The position numbers and the translations under genes are program-made. This document shows positions 19,925 through 28,233 of a stretch of DNA of 64,000 bases, in pieces. Where the stretch lies: the NCBI GenBank assembly GCA_021568835.1, contig JAKGSH010000010.1, forward strand, positions 1,612,001 through 1,676,000, written 5' to 3'. Every line of letters begins with the position of its first letter. The first letter of the stretch is position 1. The notes beneath the pieces are model-generated. The model did not search any database. It was given only the letters and a program-made list of their open reading frames with translations, and had not been told where the DNA came from. The DNA is from Streptomyces sp. Tue 6430. GTDB lineage: Bacteria; Actinomycetota; Actinomycetes; Streptomycetales; Streptomycetaceae.

Positions 19925-21112
19925 TCAGTACCAGTTGTTGGCCCGCCAGAAGTCCCACGCACCGCACGGCGAGCCGTAGCGGCCGTCGATGTAGCTCAGC
20001 CCCCACTTGATCTGGGTGAGGGGGTTCTCCTTCCAGTCGTCGCCGGCGACGTCCATCTTGGAGGCGGGCAGCGACTGCGGGATGCCGTAGGCGCCGGAGG
20101 ACGGGTTGGTGGCGTTCCAGCGCCAGCCGCTCTCGTGGTCCCAGAGCTGCTCCAGGCACGACCACTGGGCGGAAGTGGCCCAGGCGGCGTCCTTGTTGTT
20201 CATCATCTGCCGGCCGGCGGCCTTGACCTCGGTGATGTTGCCGCGGTCGACCGTGTCCGTGGCGGTGGTGCAGGTGTAGGTGCCCGGCTGGGCGGACAGC
20301 AGCTTCTGCGTCCAGCCGCTGGTGTTGACCGGGTCGTCGAGGTGGTAGGAGATGTCGGAGCCGGAGCCGTCGGTGGGGTTGGCGTCCTTGTACCAGTACA
20401 GGGCACCGGTCGAGAGCCGGCCGTAGTAGAGGCCGCCGCCGGGCGAGACGAGCTGGTTGAAGCCGGACCAGCCGGATGTCTTCAGGGCGTTGCTCTTCCA
20501 GGAGCCGGCGCCGGCGATCGAGTAGTCGAGCAGGCGCCCGTCCTCGGTGGTGGCGCTGAGCCGGTCGTCGCCGGTGGCGGTGAGCGTCTTCAGGACGAAC
20601 CCGGTGTCGATCTCGGTGCGCACGCCGATGTGCTGGGAGCCCGCGGGCTTGTCCTCGGTCACGTTGTAGCGCAGCAGCAGGCCCGCGGCCGTCGTGCCGT
20701 AGAGGTGGCCGTGACCGTCGTAGGTGAGCTTGTCGTGGGTCCAGCCGCTGTCGGCGATCCTCACCGGTGCGTTGAGCAGGGCCAGGCTGGTGTTGTTGGT
20801 CTTGATGTCGACGCGGTAGAGGGCGCCGGTGGTGGACGTGATCAGCACGGTGTTGAAGTTGAGGGTCGCCATGGCCTTCGGCTCGAAGCCGAGGTCGGGT
20901 CCGACGAGCACCTTGGCGAGGTCGCCGTTGGCCGGGTCGATGCTGCTGAAGGTCAGCCTGCCGTCGTCGAGCACACCGTAGATGTTGACCCCGCCCGAAC
21001 AGGTGGTGGCCGCTTCGGCGGTGGAGGCGGTGACCGTGAGAAGTCCGGTGGTGAGGACGCCTGCGGTCAGCAGGCCCGCGACTCTACGGCCGGTCGTGCG
21101 GATGTTCTTCAC
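19925..21112 (-). CDS. secreted tachylectin-domain lytic transglycosylase
   Basis: 395 residues: signal peptide (residues 1-35, cleavage after STAEA), tachylectin-2-like propeller (~36-280) and a C-terminal lysozyme-like transglycosylase domain (~295-395). The latter shows QWSCLEQLWDHESGWRWNAT, where the Glu is the likely catalytic acid, then SGAYGIPQSLPASKM and IKWGLSYIDGRYGSPCGAW. It is expected to cut glycan strands of peptidoglycan outside the cell. The propeller is nearly the same as in the NlpC/P60-like gene at 17829 (MATLNFNTVL, SGWSG, SPGGGLYYGR shared), so one binding module serves two different cleavage chemistries. The start is GTG at 21112. No frame errors are seen. Confidence 0.88.
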   Translation of the reverse strand: MKNIRTTGRRVAGLLTAGVLTTGLLTVTASTAEAATTCSGGVNIYGVLDDGRLTFSSIDPANGDLAKVLVGPDLGFEPKAMATLNFNTVLITSTTGALYRVDIKTNNTSLALLNAPVRIADSGWTHDKLTYDGHGHLYGTTAAGLLLRYNVTEDKPAGSQHIGVRTEIDTGFVLKTLTATGDDRLSATTEDGRLLDYSIAGAGSWKSNALKTSGWSGFNQLVSPGGGLYYGRLSTGALYWYKDANPTDGSGSDISYHLDDPVNTSGWTQKLLSAQPGTYTCTTATDTVDRGNITEVKAAGRQMMNNKDAAWATSAQWSCLEQLWDHESGWRWNATNPSSGAYGIPQSLPASKMDVAGDDWKENPLTQIKWGLSYIDGRYGSPCGAWDFWRANNWY

Positions 21113-21222
21113 TTTTCGGTCCCCCCTGGGGCGAGTGTGATCGGTCGGTCGGGCATCGCGGGGCGGTCGGCGGTGCGACCCGTGCGCGAGGTGCGTGCCA
21201 CCCGGCGGAGGCGGCGGTCGGT

Positions 21223-21465
21223 CTACTGCCGGCCGGCGTCGGCCGGGACGGCCTGCCGGCCGGCGTCGGCCGGGGCGACCTGCCAGCCGGCGTCGGCCGG
21301 GGCGACCTGCCAGCCGGCGTCGGCCGGGGCGACCTGCCAGCCGGCGTCGGCGACGACGGAGAAGGAGGTACCGGCTTCGGACAGGGACGCGACGGCCGGG
21401 GCGGCGACGGAGGCGGCGACGAGGGAGGCGACCGCGGCGGCCTTGGCGATCCGAGTGCGAAGCAT
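21223..21465 (-). CDS. small secreted protein with nine-residue repeats
   Basis: 80 residues starting MLRTRIAKAAAVASLVAASV, a clear signal peptide with likely cleavage after APAVA. The mature part is SLSEAGTSFSVV followed by four to five copies of a nine-residue unit, (V/P)ADAGWQVAP-like, encoded by a 27-base tandem repeat. The last copies change Trp to Arg. No known family is recognised. It lies just upstream of the transglycosylase on the same strand, 110 bases away, and may be co-expressed or simply adjacent. The repeat makes the length unstable; a wall-associated or processed peptide role is possible but unproven. Confidence 0.6.
   Translation of the reverse strand: MLRTRIAKAAAVASLVAASVAAPAVASLSEAGTSFSVVADAGWQVAPADAGWQVAPADAGWQVAPADAGRQAVPADAGRQ
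21225..21353. repeat. 27-base tandem repeat, four full copies plus a part
   Basis: Units start at 21225, 21252, 21279 and 21306, with a partial copy at 21333. The middle copies are identical and the first two carry base changes. The repeat lies inside the small secreted protein gene and keeps its frame (27 is a multiple of three). Confidence 0.85.
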
Positions 21466-21614
21466 GGCTGATCCCGTTTCTTCATCGGTTGCGGTGTCCC
21501 GGTCCGGTGTCCACGTCCCGCGGTGACGCTCGCCCTGGCCGGTGATCAATAGCTTCGTCGCAGCTCAAGGCCGTGAGAAGGGTCTGGGGATGGACGGAAG
21601 GGGCCTTGGACTCA

Positions 21615-21648
21615 TGCGTCCACAGCTGTGTCCACAGCTGTGTCCACA
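21615..21648 (+). promoter_or_regulatory. three DnaA-box-like direct repeats
   Basis: GCGTCCACA, GTGTCCACA and GTGTCCACA at a 12-base spacing (about 21616, 21628, 21640). They differ from the Streptomyces DnaA box TTGTCCACA mainly at the first base. They lie directly beyond the 3' end of the gene at 21658-21966. A DnaA-binding role is inference; the block could be a simple repeat. Confidence 0.35.
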
Positions 21649-21657
21649 GCGGCCGTT

Positions 21658-21966
21658 TCAGTCCACCGGCTGCGGCACGAACGCCAGCGGGAGCAACGGC
21701 ACTCCCGCGCCGGTCAGCCGCGCCCCCGCCAACTGCGGTACGGCGCCCAGCAGTCGGCCGCAGACCCGGACGGCCCGCTCCTCCGCTTCGTCGAGCGCGC
21801 CGGCCACGACGTAGAAGCCGAGCGTGAGCGCGGACGAGGAGCGGGGGTGCACGGCGACGTGCTCGACACGGTCACCGGGGAGGATCGCTGATCGCACCAG
21901 AACCCTGACGTCGTGCGGGAGTTGTTCTCCGCACGGCAGTTCCAGATGCGTGTGCACAAGGTACAT
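21658..21966 (-). CDS. hypothetical protein, about 100 residues
   Basis: A 102-residue protein from ATG at 21966 (MYLVHTHLELPCGEQLPHDV ...). Upstream codons in the same frame are unconserved-looking and belong to the promoter side. The protein has a VAVHPRSSSALTLGFYVVAG core and an EAEERAVRVCGRLLG helix, giving a ferredoxin-like alternation of strands and helices. I do not recognise a named family, though small proteins of this look occur widely in Streptomyces. It is divergent from the HTH regulator at 22132, with 165 bases between the starts that are somewhat less GC-rich and likely hold both promoters. Confidence 0.55.
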   Translation of the reverse strand: MYLVHTHLELPCGEQLPHDVRVLVRSAILPGDRVEHVAVHPRSSSALTLGFYVVAGALDEAEERAVRVCGRLLGAVPQLAGARLTGAGVPLLPLAFVPQPVD

Positions 21967-22131
21967 GCACCCCAGGGTCGCAAGCGGAGAACCCCTCGAA
22001 GCCTTCGCGGCGTGGCCTGTTGGGGCCTGGGCCTGTTCCGGCCCTTCTCCTTCCTCCCCGTGACGATCCCTCACCTCTCTGCGAAGATCTTGTTCCGATC
22101 AAGGACGTGCTGTGCAGAAAACGGGGGCCAC

Positions 22132-23127
22132 ATGCTGACCGCACTCGGACTCGACACCGTCGCGGAGACGGTGTACCGCACCATGCTCAGAGAGCCGGCG
22201 GCGGGCGTCACGGCGCTCGCCGCCGAGGTGGGGTTGCCCGAGGAAGAAGTGCGCGACGCCCTCGACACCCTGAGCGAACTGGCTCTGGTGCGTCCCGCCG
22301 CCGGGGACGCGGGCCGGCTCCGCGCGGTCTCCCCGGACATCGGCATGGAGATCCTGATGGCCCGCCAGCAAGCGCACCTGGCGGCTCACCAGCAGCGTCT
22401 GGAGGCCTCCCGGGCGGCCGCGGCCCAGCTCATATCCGAGTACGCCGAGCTCCGTCCGGACGCCAGTCATCCGGGTGTGGAGCAGCTCGTCGGACTCGAC
22501 CGGATCCGCGACCGGCTGGCGGTGCTCACCCGTGAGGTGTCGGAGGAGTTCCTGGCCTTCGCGCCGGGCGGGCCGCAGACCGCCGAGAACATGGCGGCGT
22601 CCCGGCCGCTGAACCAGGATCTCCTCGGCCGCGGGGTCCGCATGCGGACGATCTACCTCGACAGCGTCCGCACCCACCGGCCGACCGTCGAACACGCCAC
22701 CTGGCTCTCCGGTCTGGGCGGCCGGGTCCGCACGGTCCCCTCCCTGCCGACCCGCATGATCCTCATGGACCGGCGGATCGCCATGATCCCGGTCAGCAGC
22801 GACGACACCGCCGCCGGAGCGGTCCTCCTGACCGGGCAGGGCACGCTCACCGCGCTGTGCGCGCTCTTCGAGACCACCTGGGAGGCCGCCCAGCCGCTCG
22901 GGGAGGTCGTCCCCACCGATCCCCACGGCCTCACCGGCCAGCAGGCGACCGCCCTGCGGCTGCTGGCCGAGGGCCACACCGACGAGACGATCGCCAAGCG
23001 GCTCGGGGTGTCCCACCGCACGGCCCGGCGGATCGCCTCCGAACTGATGGACCGCCTCGCCGCCCGCAGCCGCTTCGAGGCCGGCGTCCGGGCCGTCCAG
23101 CAGGGCTGGCTCCCGGCCCGCCCCTGA
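22132..23127 (+). CDS. HTH transcriptional regulator, TrmB-like N terminus and LuxR-type C terminus
   Basis: 331 residues. Residues ~10-60 form a TrmB-like winged helix (VTALAAEVGLPEEEVRDALD). The centre (~115-250) resembles the phospholipase-D-like sensing domain of such regulators (MRTIYLDSVRTHRPTVEHA, RMILMDRRIAMIPVSSDD). The C-terminal ~60 residues are a LuxR helix-turn-helix: LTGQQATALRLLAEGHTDET and KRLGVSHRTARRIASELMDR. Streptomyces has many regulators of this build, often pathway-linked. It is followed by an MFS exporter on the same strand after 172 bases, so it may control that exporter. ATG at 22132 fits the domain start. Confidence 0.85.
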   Translation: MLTALGLDTVAETVYRTMLREPAAGVTALAAEVGLPEEEVRDALDTLSELALVRPAAGDAGRLRAVSPDIGMEILMARQQAHLAAHQQRLEASRAAAAQLISEYAELRPDASHPGVEQLVGLDRIRDRLAVLTREVSEEFLAFAPGGPQTAENMAASRPLNQDLLGRGVRMRTIYLDSVRTHRPTVEHATWLSGLGGRVRTVPSLPTRMILMDRRIAMIPVSSDDTAAGAVLLTGQGTLTALCALFETTWEAAQPLGEVVPTDPHGLTGQQATALRLLAEGHTDETIAKRLGVSHRTARRIASELMDRLAARSRFEAGVRAVQQGWLPARP

Positions 23128-23299
23128 CCGCACGGCCGCGGACCCCGCCCCGATGTCCTCCCCGGGGCCCTTCCGGGTGCGCGGGTGGCCCGAACAGGTG
23201 CCTGGCCGAGACCGTCGGCCGAGGCGGACGGGCCGGAGGCGGACGGACGGTTACGGTCGGCGAGCGGCCGACACCGGCCGGCGTACGGGAGGTGCCGCT

Positions 23300-24865
23300 G
23301 TGTCGACCGCAAGCCCGCGATCCACCGTCGCGATGCTCCCGGTCATCTCGGGACTCGCGCTCGCCTTCACGATCACGGCGGTCGACCCGCTGGTCCTCAG
23401 CCTGAACATGCCGCAGGTCAGCCGGGCCCTCGACGTGCCGCCCGACGCCGTCGGGTTCCTCGGTGGCGCGGCGACGCTGGTGGTGGCCGCCGCCGTGCTC
23501 GCCGTGGGCAGCCTCGGGGACGCCTTCGGGCTCAAGCGGCTGCTGACGCTGGGGCTGGTCGGCGACATCGCCGTCAACCTGCTCTCCGCGATCTCCCCCG
23601 GTTACGTCTTCCTGCTGGTGACGCGCCTCCTCGACGGTCTGGCGCTGGCCGCGATCCTGGGCGTGTCGATGGCCCTGCTCAAGGCGTCGGTGCCGGCGGA
23701 GAAGCGGCCGACGGCCATCGGCATCTTCATGGCCATCGACATGGTGCTGTGCGGGGTGGTCCCCGCGCTCGGGGGCTGGGTGGTGGAGGCCGTCGGCTGG
23801 CGGTGGCTGTTCCTGCTCGCCCCCCTGCTGTCGCTCGTCGCGCTCGGACTGACCGCCCGGTACGTCACCGAGCCCCCCGTCCTGCGTCGCCGCGAGATCG
23901 ACGTGGTCGGCATCTCCCTGTTCGGCGTCACCCTGCTGATGCTCGTCCACGGCGTCGCCGAGGCGGAGAACGGCATCTCCCAGCTCCAGGCCTGGCTGCC
24001 GCTGGTGATCAGCGCGGTGACCGGCGTGCTGTTCGTGCTCCGCGAACGCCGGACGCCGGATCCGGTCCTGGACCTGTCGCTGTTCCGCAGCGGCCCGTTC
24101 GCCGTGGCGGCGCTGGCCAGCCTGACGCTCAACTTCCTCGTCGCCGGGTTCAGTTTCGCGCTCGGACAGTTCGGCAGTGTGATCCTGTCGCTGTCCCCGC
24201 GCACCATCGGCCTGCTGTTCCTGCCCGGCACCCTGGCGATCGCGGCCGGCGTCATCCTCGCCGGCCGCCTGATCGGGAAGTACACCCCCCGGCCGGTCCT
24301 GATCACCGGCCTGCTGGTGATGGTGGCGAGCGGGCTGCTGATGGCGGCCACCGCCGACCCCTCGATGGCGTTGTGGATCGTCGTACTGGCGACCTGGCTC
24401 ATCAACCTCGGATCGCTGGTGACCTCCTCCGCCGTGGCCGAGACCATCCTGGCGTCCGCCCCACCGGGGAAGTCCGGCGCCGTGGCCTCCGTCCAGCCGG
24501 CGTTCGGGATGACCGGCTACGCGCTCGGTCCCGCCGTCTACCTCCTGCTCCTCAACCTCTTCTTCCAGCGGCAGTGGCTCGACGACGCCGAGGAGCGCGG
24601 CGTCTCCGTCACCGAGGCCGAACAGGCCGTGGACGCGACGCGCAGCGCGCTGGCCGTCAGTCCGGGCACCGCCGGGTACGACCCGAACCTGCTCCGGCAG
24701 TCCGGACTCGACCTCGGGCTGGACTTCACCGACGGCCTGCGGCTCACCATGCTGGTCGTGAGCCTGCTGCCGCTGGTCCTGGCGGTGGTGGCGTACCGCG
24801 TCATGCCCCGCCGGCCCCGCACCCCACCGAAGGGGCCGGCCGGGCCGTCGGCCACGGGTTCCTGA
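23300..24865 (+). CDS. MFS drug exporter, DHA2/QacA-like
   Basis: 521 residues with about 14 hydrophobic segments. Motif A appears as GSLGDAFGLKRLL after helix 2, and the antiporter motif C region as GIFMAIDMVLCGVVPALGGW in helix 5. This fits the 14-helix DHA2 family, proton-driven exporters of drugs and secondary metabolites in the cytoplasmic membrane. GTG at 23300 is preceded by GGGAGGTG and begins the hydrophobic N terminus; the in-frame extension upstream is Arg-rich and not membrane-like. The long loop near residues 430-480 (DDAEERGVSVTEAEQ) is extracellular. It is adjacent to an HTH regulator that may control it. Substrate unknown. Confidence 0.88.
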   Translation: MSTASPRSTVAMLPVISGLALAFTITAVDPLVLSLNMPQVSRALDVPPDAVGFLGGAATLVVAAAVLAVGSLGDAFGLKRLLTLGLVGDIAVNLLSAISPGYVFLLVTRLLDGLALAAILGVSMALLKASVPAEKRPTAIGIFMAIDMVLCGVVPALGGWVVEAVGWRWLFLLAPLLSLVALGLTARYVTEPPVLRRREIDVVGISLFGVTLLMLVHGVAEAENGISQLQAWLPLVISAVTGVLFVLRERRTPDPVLDLSLFRSGPFAVAALASLTLNFLVAGFSFALGQFGSVILSLSPRTIGLLFLPGTLAIAAGVILAGRLIGKYTPRPVLITGLLVMVASGLLMAATADPSMALWIVVLATWLINLGSLVTSSAVAETILASAPPGKSGAVASVQPAFGMTGYALGPAVYLLLLNLFFQRQWLDDAEERGVSVTEAEQAVDATRSALAVSPGTAGYDPNLLRQSGLDLGLDFTDGLRLTMLVVSLLPLVLAVVAYRVMPRRPRTPPKGPAGPSATGS

Positions 24866-25079
24866 CGCCGGACGCCGCCCGGCCCCCGCAGGCCCCGCCG
24901 CCGGGCATCCCGCTCGACGCCGGGCCCCGGTGCCACGCCCGGCGGGCGCCCCGCCGCACCGGCCGCCGGGCCGGCAGGGGTGAGCGGGGCGGCCGTCGGG
25001 CGGTGTCCGCCAGGGGATGCGGGGCCGGACGGGGCGGGCCAGCATGGAAGGAAAGGGGATGTTCCCCGTGGAGGTTCGC

Positions 25080-25510
25080 ATGACCGACAACGAGGCCTTC
25101 GTCCGTGATCTCTTCCGGGCCTGGAACGAACGGGACTACGACTCGATCGCCGGGTCCGTCTCCCAGGACTGCACCCTCGTCGAGGAGGGCAGCGGAAGGA
25201 CGCTGAAGGGACCGGAGGGCTTCACCCAGCTCGCCAGGGCGATGTTCGACGCGATGCCCGACGGCACCTTCACCCTCGACCACCTCACGTCCCAGGGCGA
25301 CACGGTGGTCGTCGAGTACACGGGCAGCGGGACCCAGACCGGTGACCTGGTCCTGCACGCGGGCACCGTGCCCGCCACCGGGCGCGAGGTCACGGTGCAC
25401 GCGTGCGACATCTACGAGGTCGAGGACAACAAGATCAAGGGGGCCGTGCCTATCTGGACACCGGCGCCATCATGAGCCAGCTGGGCCTGACCGAGCAGCC
25501 CCGGGGCTGA
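25080..25510 (+). CDS. SnoaL-like/ester-cyclase family protein, one frameshift
   Basis: About 143 residues of the SnoaL/NTF2-like fold: FVRDLFRAWNERDYDSIAG, GPEGFTQLARAMFDAMPDG, TSQGDTVVVEYTGSGTQTGD and VHACDIYEVEDNKI form the cone-shaped alpha+beta barrel. A single G is missing in the G-run near 25445; restoring it gives GRAYLDTGAIMSQLGLTEQP, a typical C terminus for this family, ending at 25510 instead of 25475. The start is ATG at 25080 with GGAGG five bases upstream. Family members range from polyketide cyclases to epoxide hydrolases; with no biosynthetic neighbours the substrate cannot be inferred. Confidence 0.8.
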
Positions 25511-25718
25511 CGGGAGAAGCCGACGACGGAGGGCCCGGACCCCGTCGGGAGCCGGACCCGGGCTGCCGACCCCCGACGGCGACCCCCGACGGCGGCCCCG
25601 ACCGCAGCTCCCGGCGGCGGCCCCCGCCCACGGCTCCCGACAACACAGGCGGCCCGGAGGCGCACGGTCGGCCCAACGGACCGCTCCCCGGGCGGCGGAG
25701 CCGGTGGCCCTGCGTAAC

Positions 25719-26201
25719 ATGAGGGCTGTGACAGCCCGTGCGGAACACCTCCGAGCGGCACCGCCCGCGGGGTGGTGGCCGGTACCGCTGGTGCTCGGGC
25801 TGCTGATCGGCCTGTTCGGCATGCACGGCCTCGCGCCGGGGGGAACCGCCGTCGGCCGTCACTCGCCGTCCTCCTCCCACGCCTCCCACGCCTCCCACGC
25901 CTCCGGTCCCTGGCACTCCTCCCACCCCTTCGCCGCCGCGCGGCACGCGGACCCGGCGGTGGCCGTGGCCGGTGCCGAGCACCTCTGTCACGGCGGCGGT
26001 GACGGCCGCGGGCACGCGGACCACGCCGACCCGACGTGTTCCTCGGGTGCCGTGGGCGCGGGCCCGCTCCTTCCCGTACCGGCACTCGACGCCACCGGTC
26101 AGGCAGCGGAACCGGTGGGCAGCCGCGCGTCCACGGCGACCGGACCGGAGGGCGGTCGGGCGCCTCCGTCGCTCGCCGAGCTGCAACTCCTGCGGATATA
26201 G
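25719..26201 (+). CDS. DUF6153-like small membrane protein
   Basis: 160 residues with one N-terminal membrane helix (WWPVPLVLGLLIGLFGMHGL) and a His/Ser/Ala-rich exported part (SSHASHASHASG, HLCHGGGDGRGHADHADP) that could bind metal. It matches the general look of DUF6153 proteins, which in Streptomyces precede DUF305 proteins, as here. ATG at 25719 is taken as start. The next gene begins 113 bases downstream. The two are likely one unit; copper or another metal is a reasonable guess for the ligand, on composition only. Confidence 0.7.
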   Translation: MRAVTARAEHLRAAPPAGWWPVPLVLGLLIGLFGMHGLAPGGTAVGRHSPSSSHASHASHASGPWHSSHPFAAARHADPAVAVAGAEHLCHGGGDGRGHADHADPTCSSGAVGAGPLLPVPALDATGQAAEPVGSRASTATGPEGGRAPPSLAELQLLRI

Positions 26202-26314
26202 GCCGGTTCCGAGCCGTGTCGCCGCCGTCGCGCGTACCGCGGCGGGCAGGCGTACGGCCCCCGCCATGTCCCGCGCCCTTCGCGCGCCCCCTCGCACACC
26301 GCAGGAGTTTCCGC

Positions 26315-26965
26315 ATGACCAGCACCCGTTTCCTGATCCGCCGCGCCGCGCTCGGCACGGCGGCCGTCACCGCCGCCCTCGTCCTCGCCGCCTGCGGCAG
26401 TGACGACGGCGGTTCCGGCTCCGGCTCCGGCTCCGGCGCCGCGGCCGAGGCGAGCGCCGCGGCCACCGCCGAGGCGCACAACGACCAGGACGTGTCCTTC
26501 GCGCAGGGCATGATCCCGCACCACGAGCAGGCGGTTCAGATGGCCCGCACGGCCGGGAGCCGTGCCTCCTCCAGCGAGGTCAAGGACCTCGCCGCGCGCA
26601 TCGAGAAGGCACAGGGCCCGGAGATCACGGCCATGTCCGGGTGGCTGAAGGCGTGGGGTGAGGACGTGCCGGCGTCCATGCCCGGCATGGACCACTCGAT
26701 GCACGGCACGGACGAGTCCCCGGGCGCGGGCATGCCCGGGATGATGGACGCCGAGGACATGGACGACCTGATGGCGCAGTCCGGCAAGGGCTTCGACACG
26801 ATGTTCCTGACCATGATGGTCGAGCACCACGAGGGGGCCGTGGAGATGGCCACCACGGAGAAGCAGAAGGGCCGGTACGCGCCGGCCAAGGAGCTGGCCG
26901 CCGACATCATCACCACGCAGAACGCCGAGATCGAGGAGATGAACAAGCTCCTCGGCAAGAGCTGA
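26315..26965 (+). CDS. DUF305 lipoprotein
   Basis: 216 residues. The N terminus is a twin-Arg-containing lipoprotein signal (LIRRAALGTAAVTAALVLAA then CGS, the lipobox Cys). After a Gly/Ser linker come two DUF305 repeats: FAQGMIPHHEQAVQMARTAG and FLTMMVEHHEGAVEMATTEK, each with an HHE/HHExA ferritin-like helix motif, plus a Met/His/Asp-rich middle (MPGMDHSMHG). Such proteins sit on the outer face of the membrane and are linked to metal, often copper, handling. CAGGAG lies eight bases before ATG. It follows the DUF6153 gene on the same strand. Confidence 0.88.
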   Translation: MTSTRFLIRRAALGTAAVTAALVLAACGSDDGGSGSGSGSGAAAEASAAATAEAHNDQDVSFAQGMIPHHEQAVQMARTAGSRASSSEVKDLAARIEKAQGPEITAMSGWLKAWGEDVPASMPGMDHSMHGTDESPGAGMPGMMDAEDMDDLMAQSGKGFDTMFLTMMVEHHEGAVEMATTEKQKGRYAPAKELAADIITTQNAEIEEMNKLLGKS

Positions 26966-27018
26966 CGACATCACCGGGCGGGGCCCGGGCCCGCGTCCAC
27001 GCGGCCCGGACCCCGCGT

Positions 27019-27292
27019 GCGACCACGACTCGGTGGCCAGGGCGCGGGTGGTGGAGATGAGCGACGTCTGGTCCGGGTCGAACGGCTGGCCGTCGTAGGC
27101 CGTACGCTGCGCCCCGCTGAGGGTGGACAGGCCGGCCCAGTCGGCGTTCGCGCAGGTCGTCGGCGAGACCAGGACCTGCTTCGACAGACCGATCAGGTTC
27201 TTGTCCGTGCGGTGCAGGTACTCCAGCCTGGTGCAGGACTCGTCACCGGTCTTGGTGGTGTCACCGAGGCTCTCCACCAGCGTCGGCAGACC
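27019..27292 (-). repeat. 274-base duplicated fragment of the RHS toxin gene
   Basis: Almost identical (about three mismatches) and in the same orientation as 32981-33254 inside the RHS gene. It encodes the SLGDTTKTGDESCTRLEYLH to TRALATESWS segment of the RHS shell but has no start, stop or flanking RHS sequence. It begins just after the DUF305 gene and runs directly into a penicillin-binding-protein fragment at a short shared sequence (CGGCAGAC). Confidence 0.9.
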
Positions 27293-28129
27293 TACCCGCC
27301 GGGGTCCACCTTCAAGATCGTGACCGCGGCCGCGGCGGCGCTCGAGGCGGGCGTGGTCACGGACGTCAACGCCCCGACCGACACCCCGGACCCGTTCGTA
27401 CTGCCCGGCACCCGGCAGCTCCTGCCCAACGTGGCGACCGGCTGTGCGGACGCCTCGCTCTCCGACGCGATCCGGTGGTCCTGCAACACGGTGATGGCCG
27501 GGCTCGGGTGAAGGTGGGCCTGGAGCGGATGACCGAGGCCGTGGAGAAGTTCGGCTTCAACGACACGGGCTGCGGATCCCGTCCGGGGTGTCGAAGTCGA
27601 ACTTCGACACCGACATGAGCGACGACCAGCTCGCCCTGTCGTCGGTCGGCCAGTTCGACACCGCGGCCACCCCGCTCCAGATGGCCCTGGTCGCTGCGTC
27701 CGTCGCCAACAACGGCGAGATCGCCCTCCCCCACCGGGTCGAGCGCACCACCACCTCGGGCGGCACCACCGTCGACACCACGGGCCGCAGCTACCGCCAG
27801 GCGATGAGCCCCTCGACCGCGACCCGCCTCCAGGACCTGATGGTCCGCGCGGCCGAGGACGGCACCGGCACCAACTCGGCCATCCCCGGCGCCCGGGTCG
27901 GCGGCAAGACCGGCACGGCCCAGCACGGCCTGGGCAACACGGGCACCCCGTACGCCTGGTTCATCGCCTGGGCCCAGGCCAAGGACTCGGCCCAGCCGGC
28001 GGTCGCGGTGGTGGTGGAGGACGCGGCGGCCGATCGCACGGACATCTCGGGGGCGGGAGCGCGGCGCCGATCGCGAAGGCGGTGATGGAGGAGGCGCTCA
28101 GGCTGGAGGCGGAGATACGGGGGCGGTGA
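27288..28129 (+). pseudogene. C-terminal half of a class B penicillin-binding protein, headless
   Basis: About 280 residues of a D,D-transpeptidase, starting in mid-domain at TYPPGSTFKIV, where STFK carries the acylated Ser and catalytic Lys. Later come VGQFDTAATPLQMALVAASV, AIPGARVGGKTGTAQHG (KTG motif) and the end MEEALRLEAEIRGR. The N-terminal half and the signal anchor are missing and replaced by a duplicated piece of the RHS gene. Three single G/C losses (near 27505, 27572 and 28052) break the frame in the same style as intact genes nearby, so the only biological lesion may be the 5' truncation. Without an anchor and start it should not make a functional transpeptidase. Confidence 0.8.
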
Positions 28130-28173
28130 GGCGCGGGGTGATGTCCCGCCGCTCGACAGCCTCCGGAAACGGC

Positions 28174-28209
28174 GGAACGCCCGGCCGAGGAAACTCGGCC
28201 GGGCGTTCC
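28174..28209. terminator. strong hairpin between convergent genes
   Basis: Perfect 16-base stem (left arm begins GGAACGCCCGGCC) with a GAAA tetraloop, between the PBP remnant and the immunity-type gene. Probably terminates transcription of the toxin-immunity operon coming from the right. Confidence 0.8.
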
Positions 28210-28233
28210 GGATGAACGGCTACAACTCCGCGG

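Noticed and set aside
21225..21353. Tandem repeats as a CRISPR array
   Set aside because: Units are contiguous without spacers and lie in frame inside a signal-peptide-bearing gene.
21615..21648. DnaA-box-like cluster as a replication origin
   Set aside because: Only three boxes, none exact, and no dnaA/dnaN neighbours; the chromosomal origin lies elsewhere.
22931..25090. A 719-codon minus-strand frame over the MFS gene, and a similar long frame at 60091-62268 over nasA
   Set aside because: Both are low-complexity shadows of well-recognised genes.
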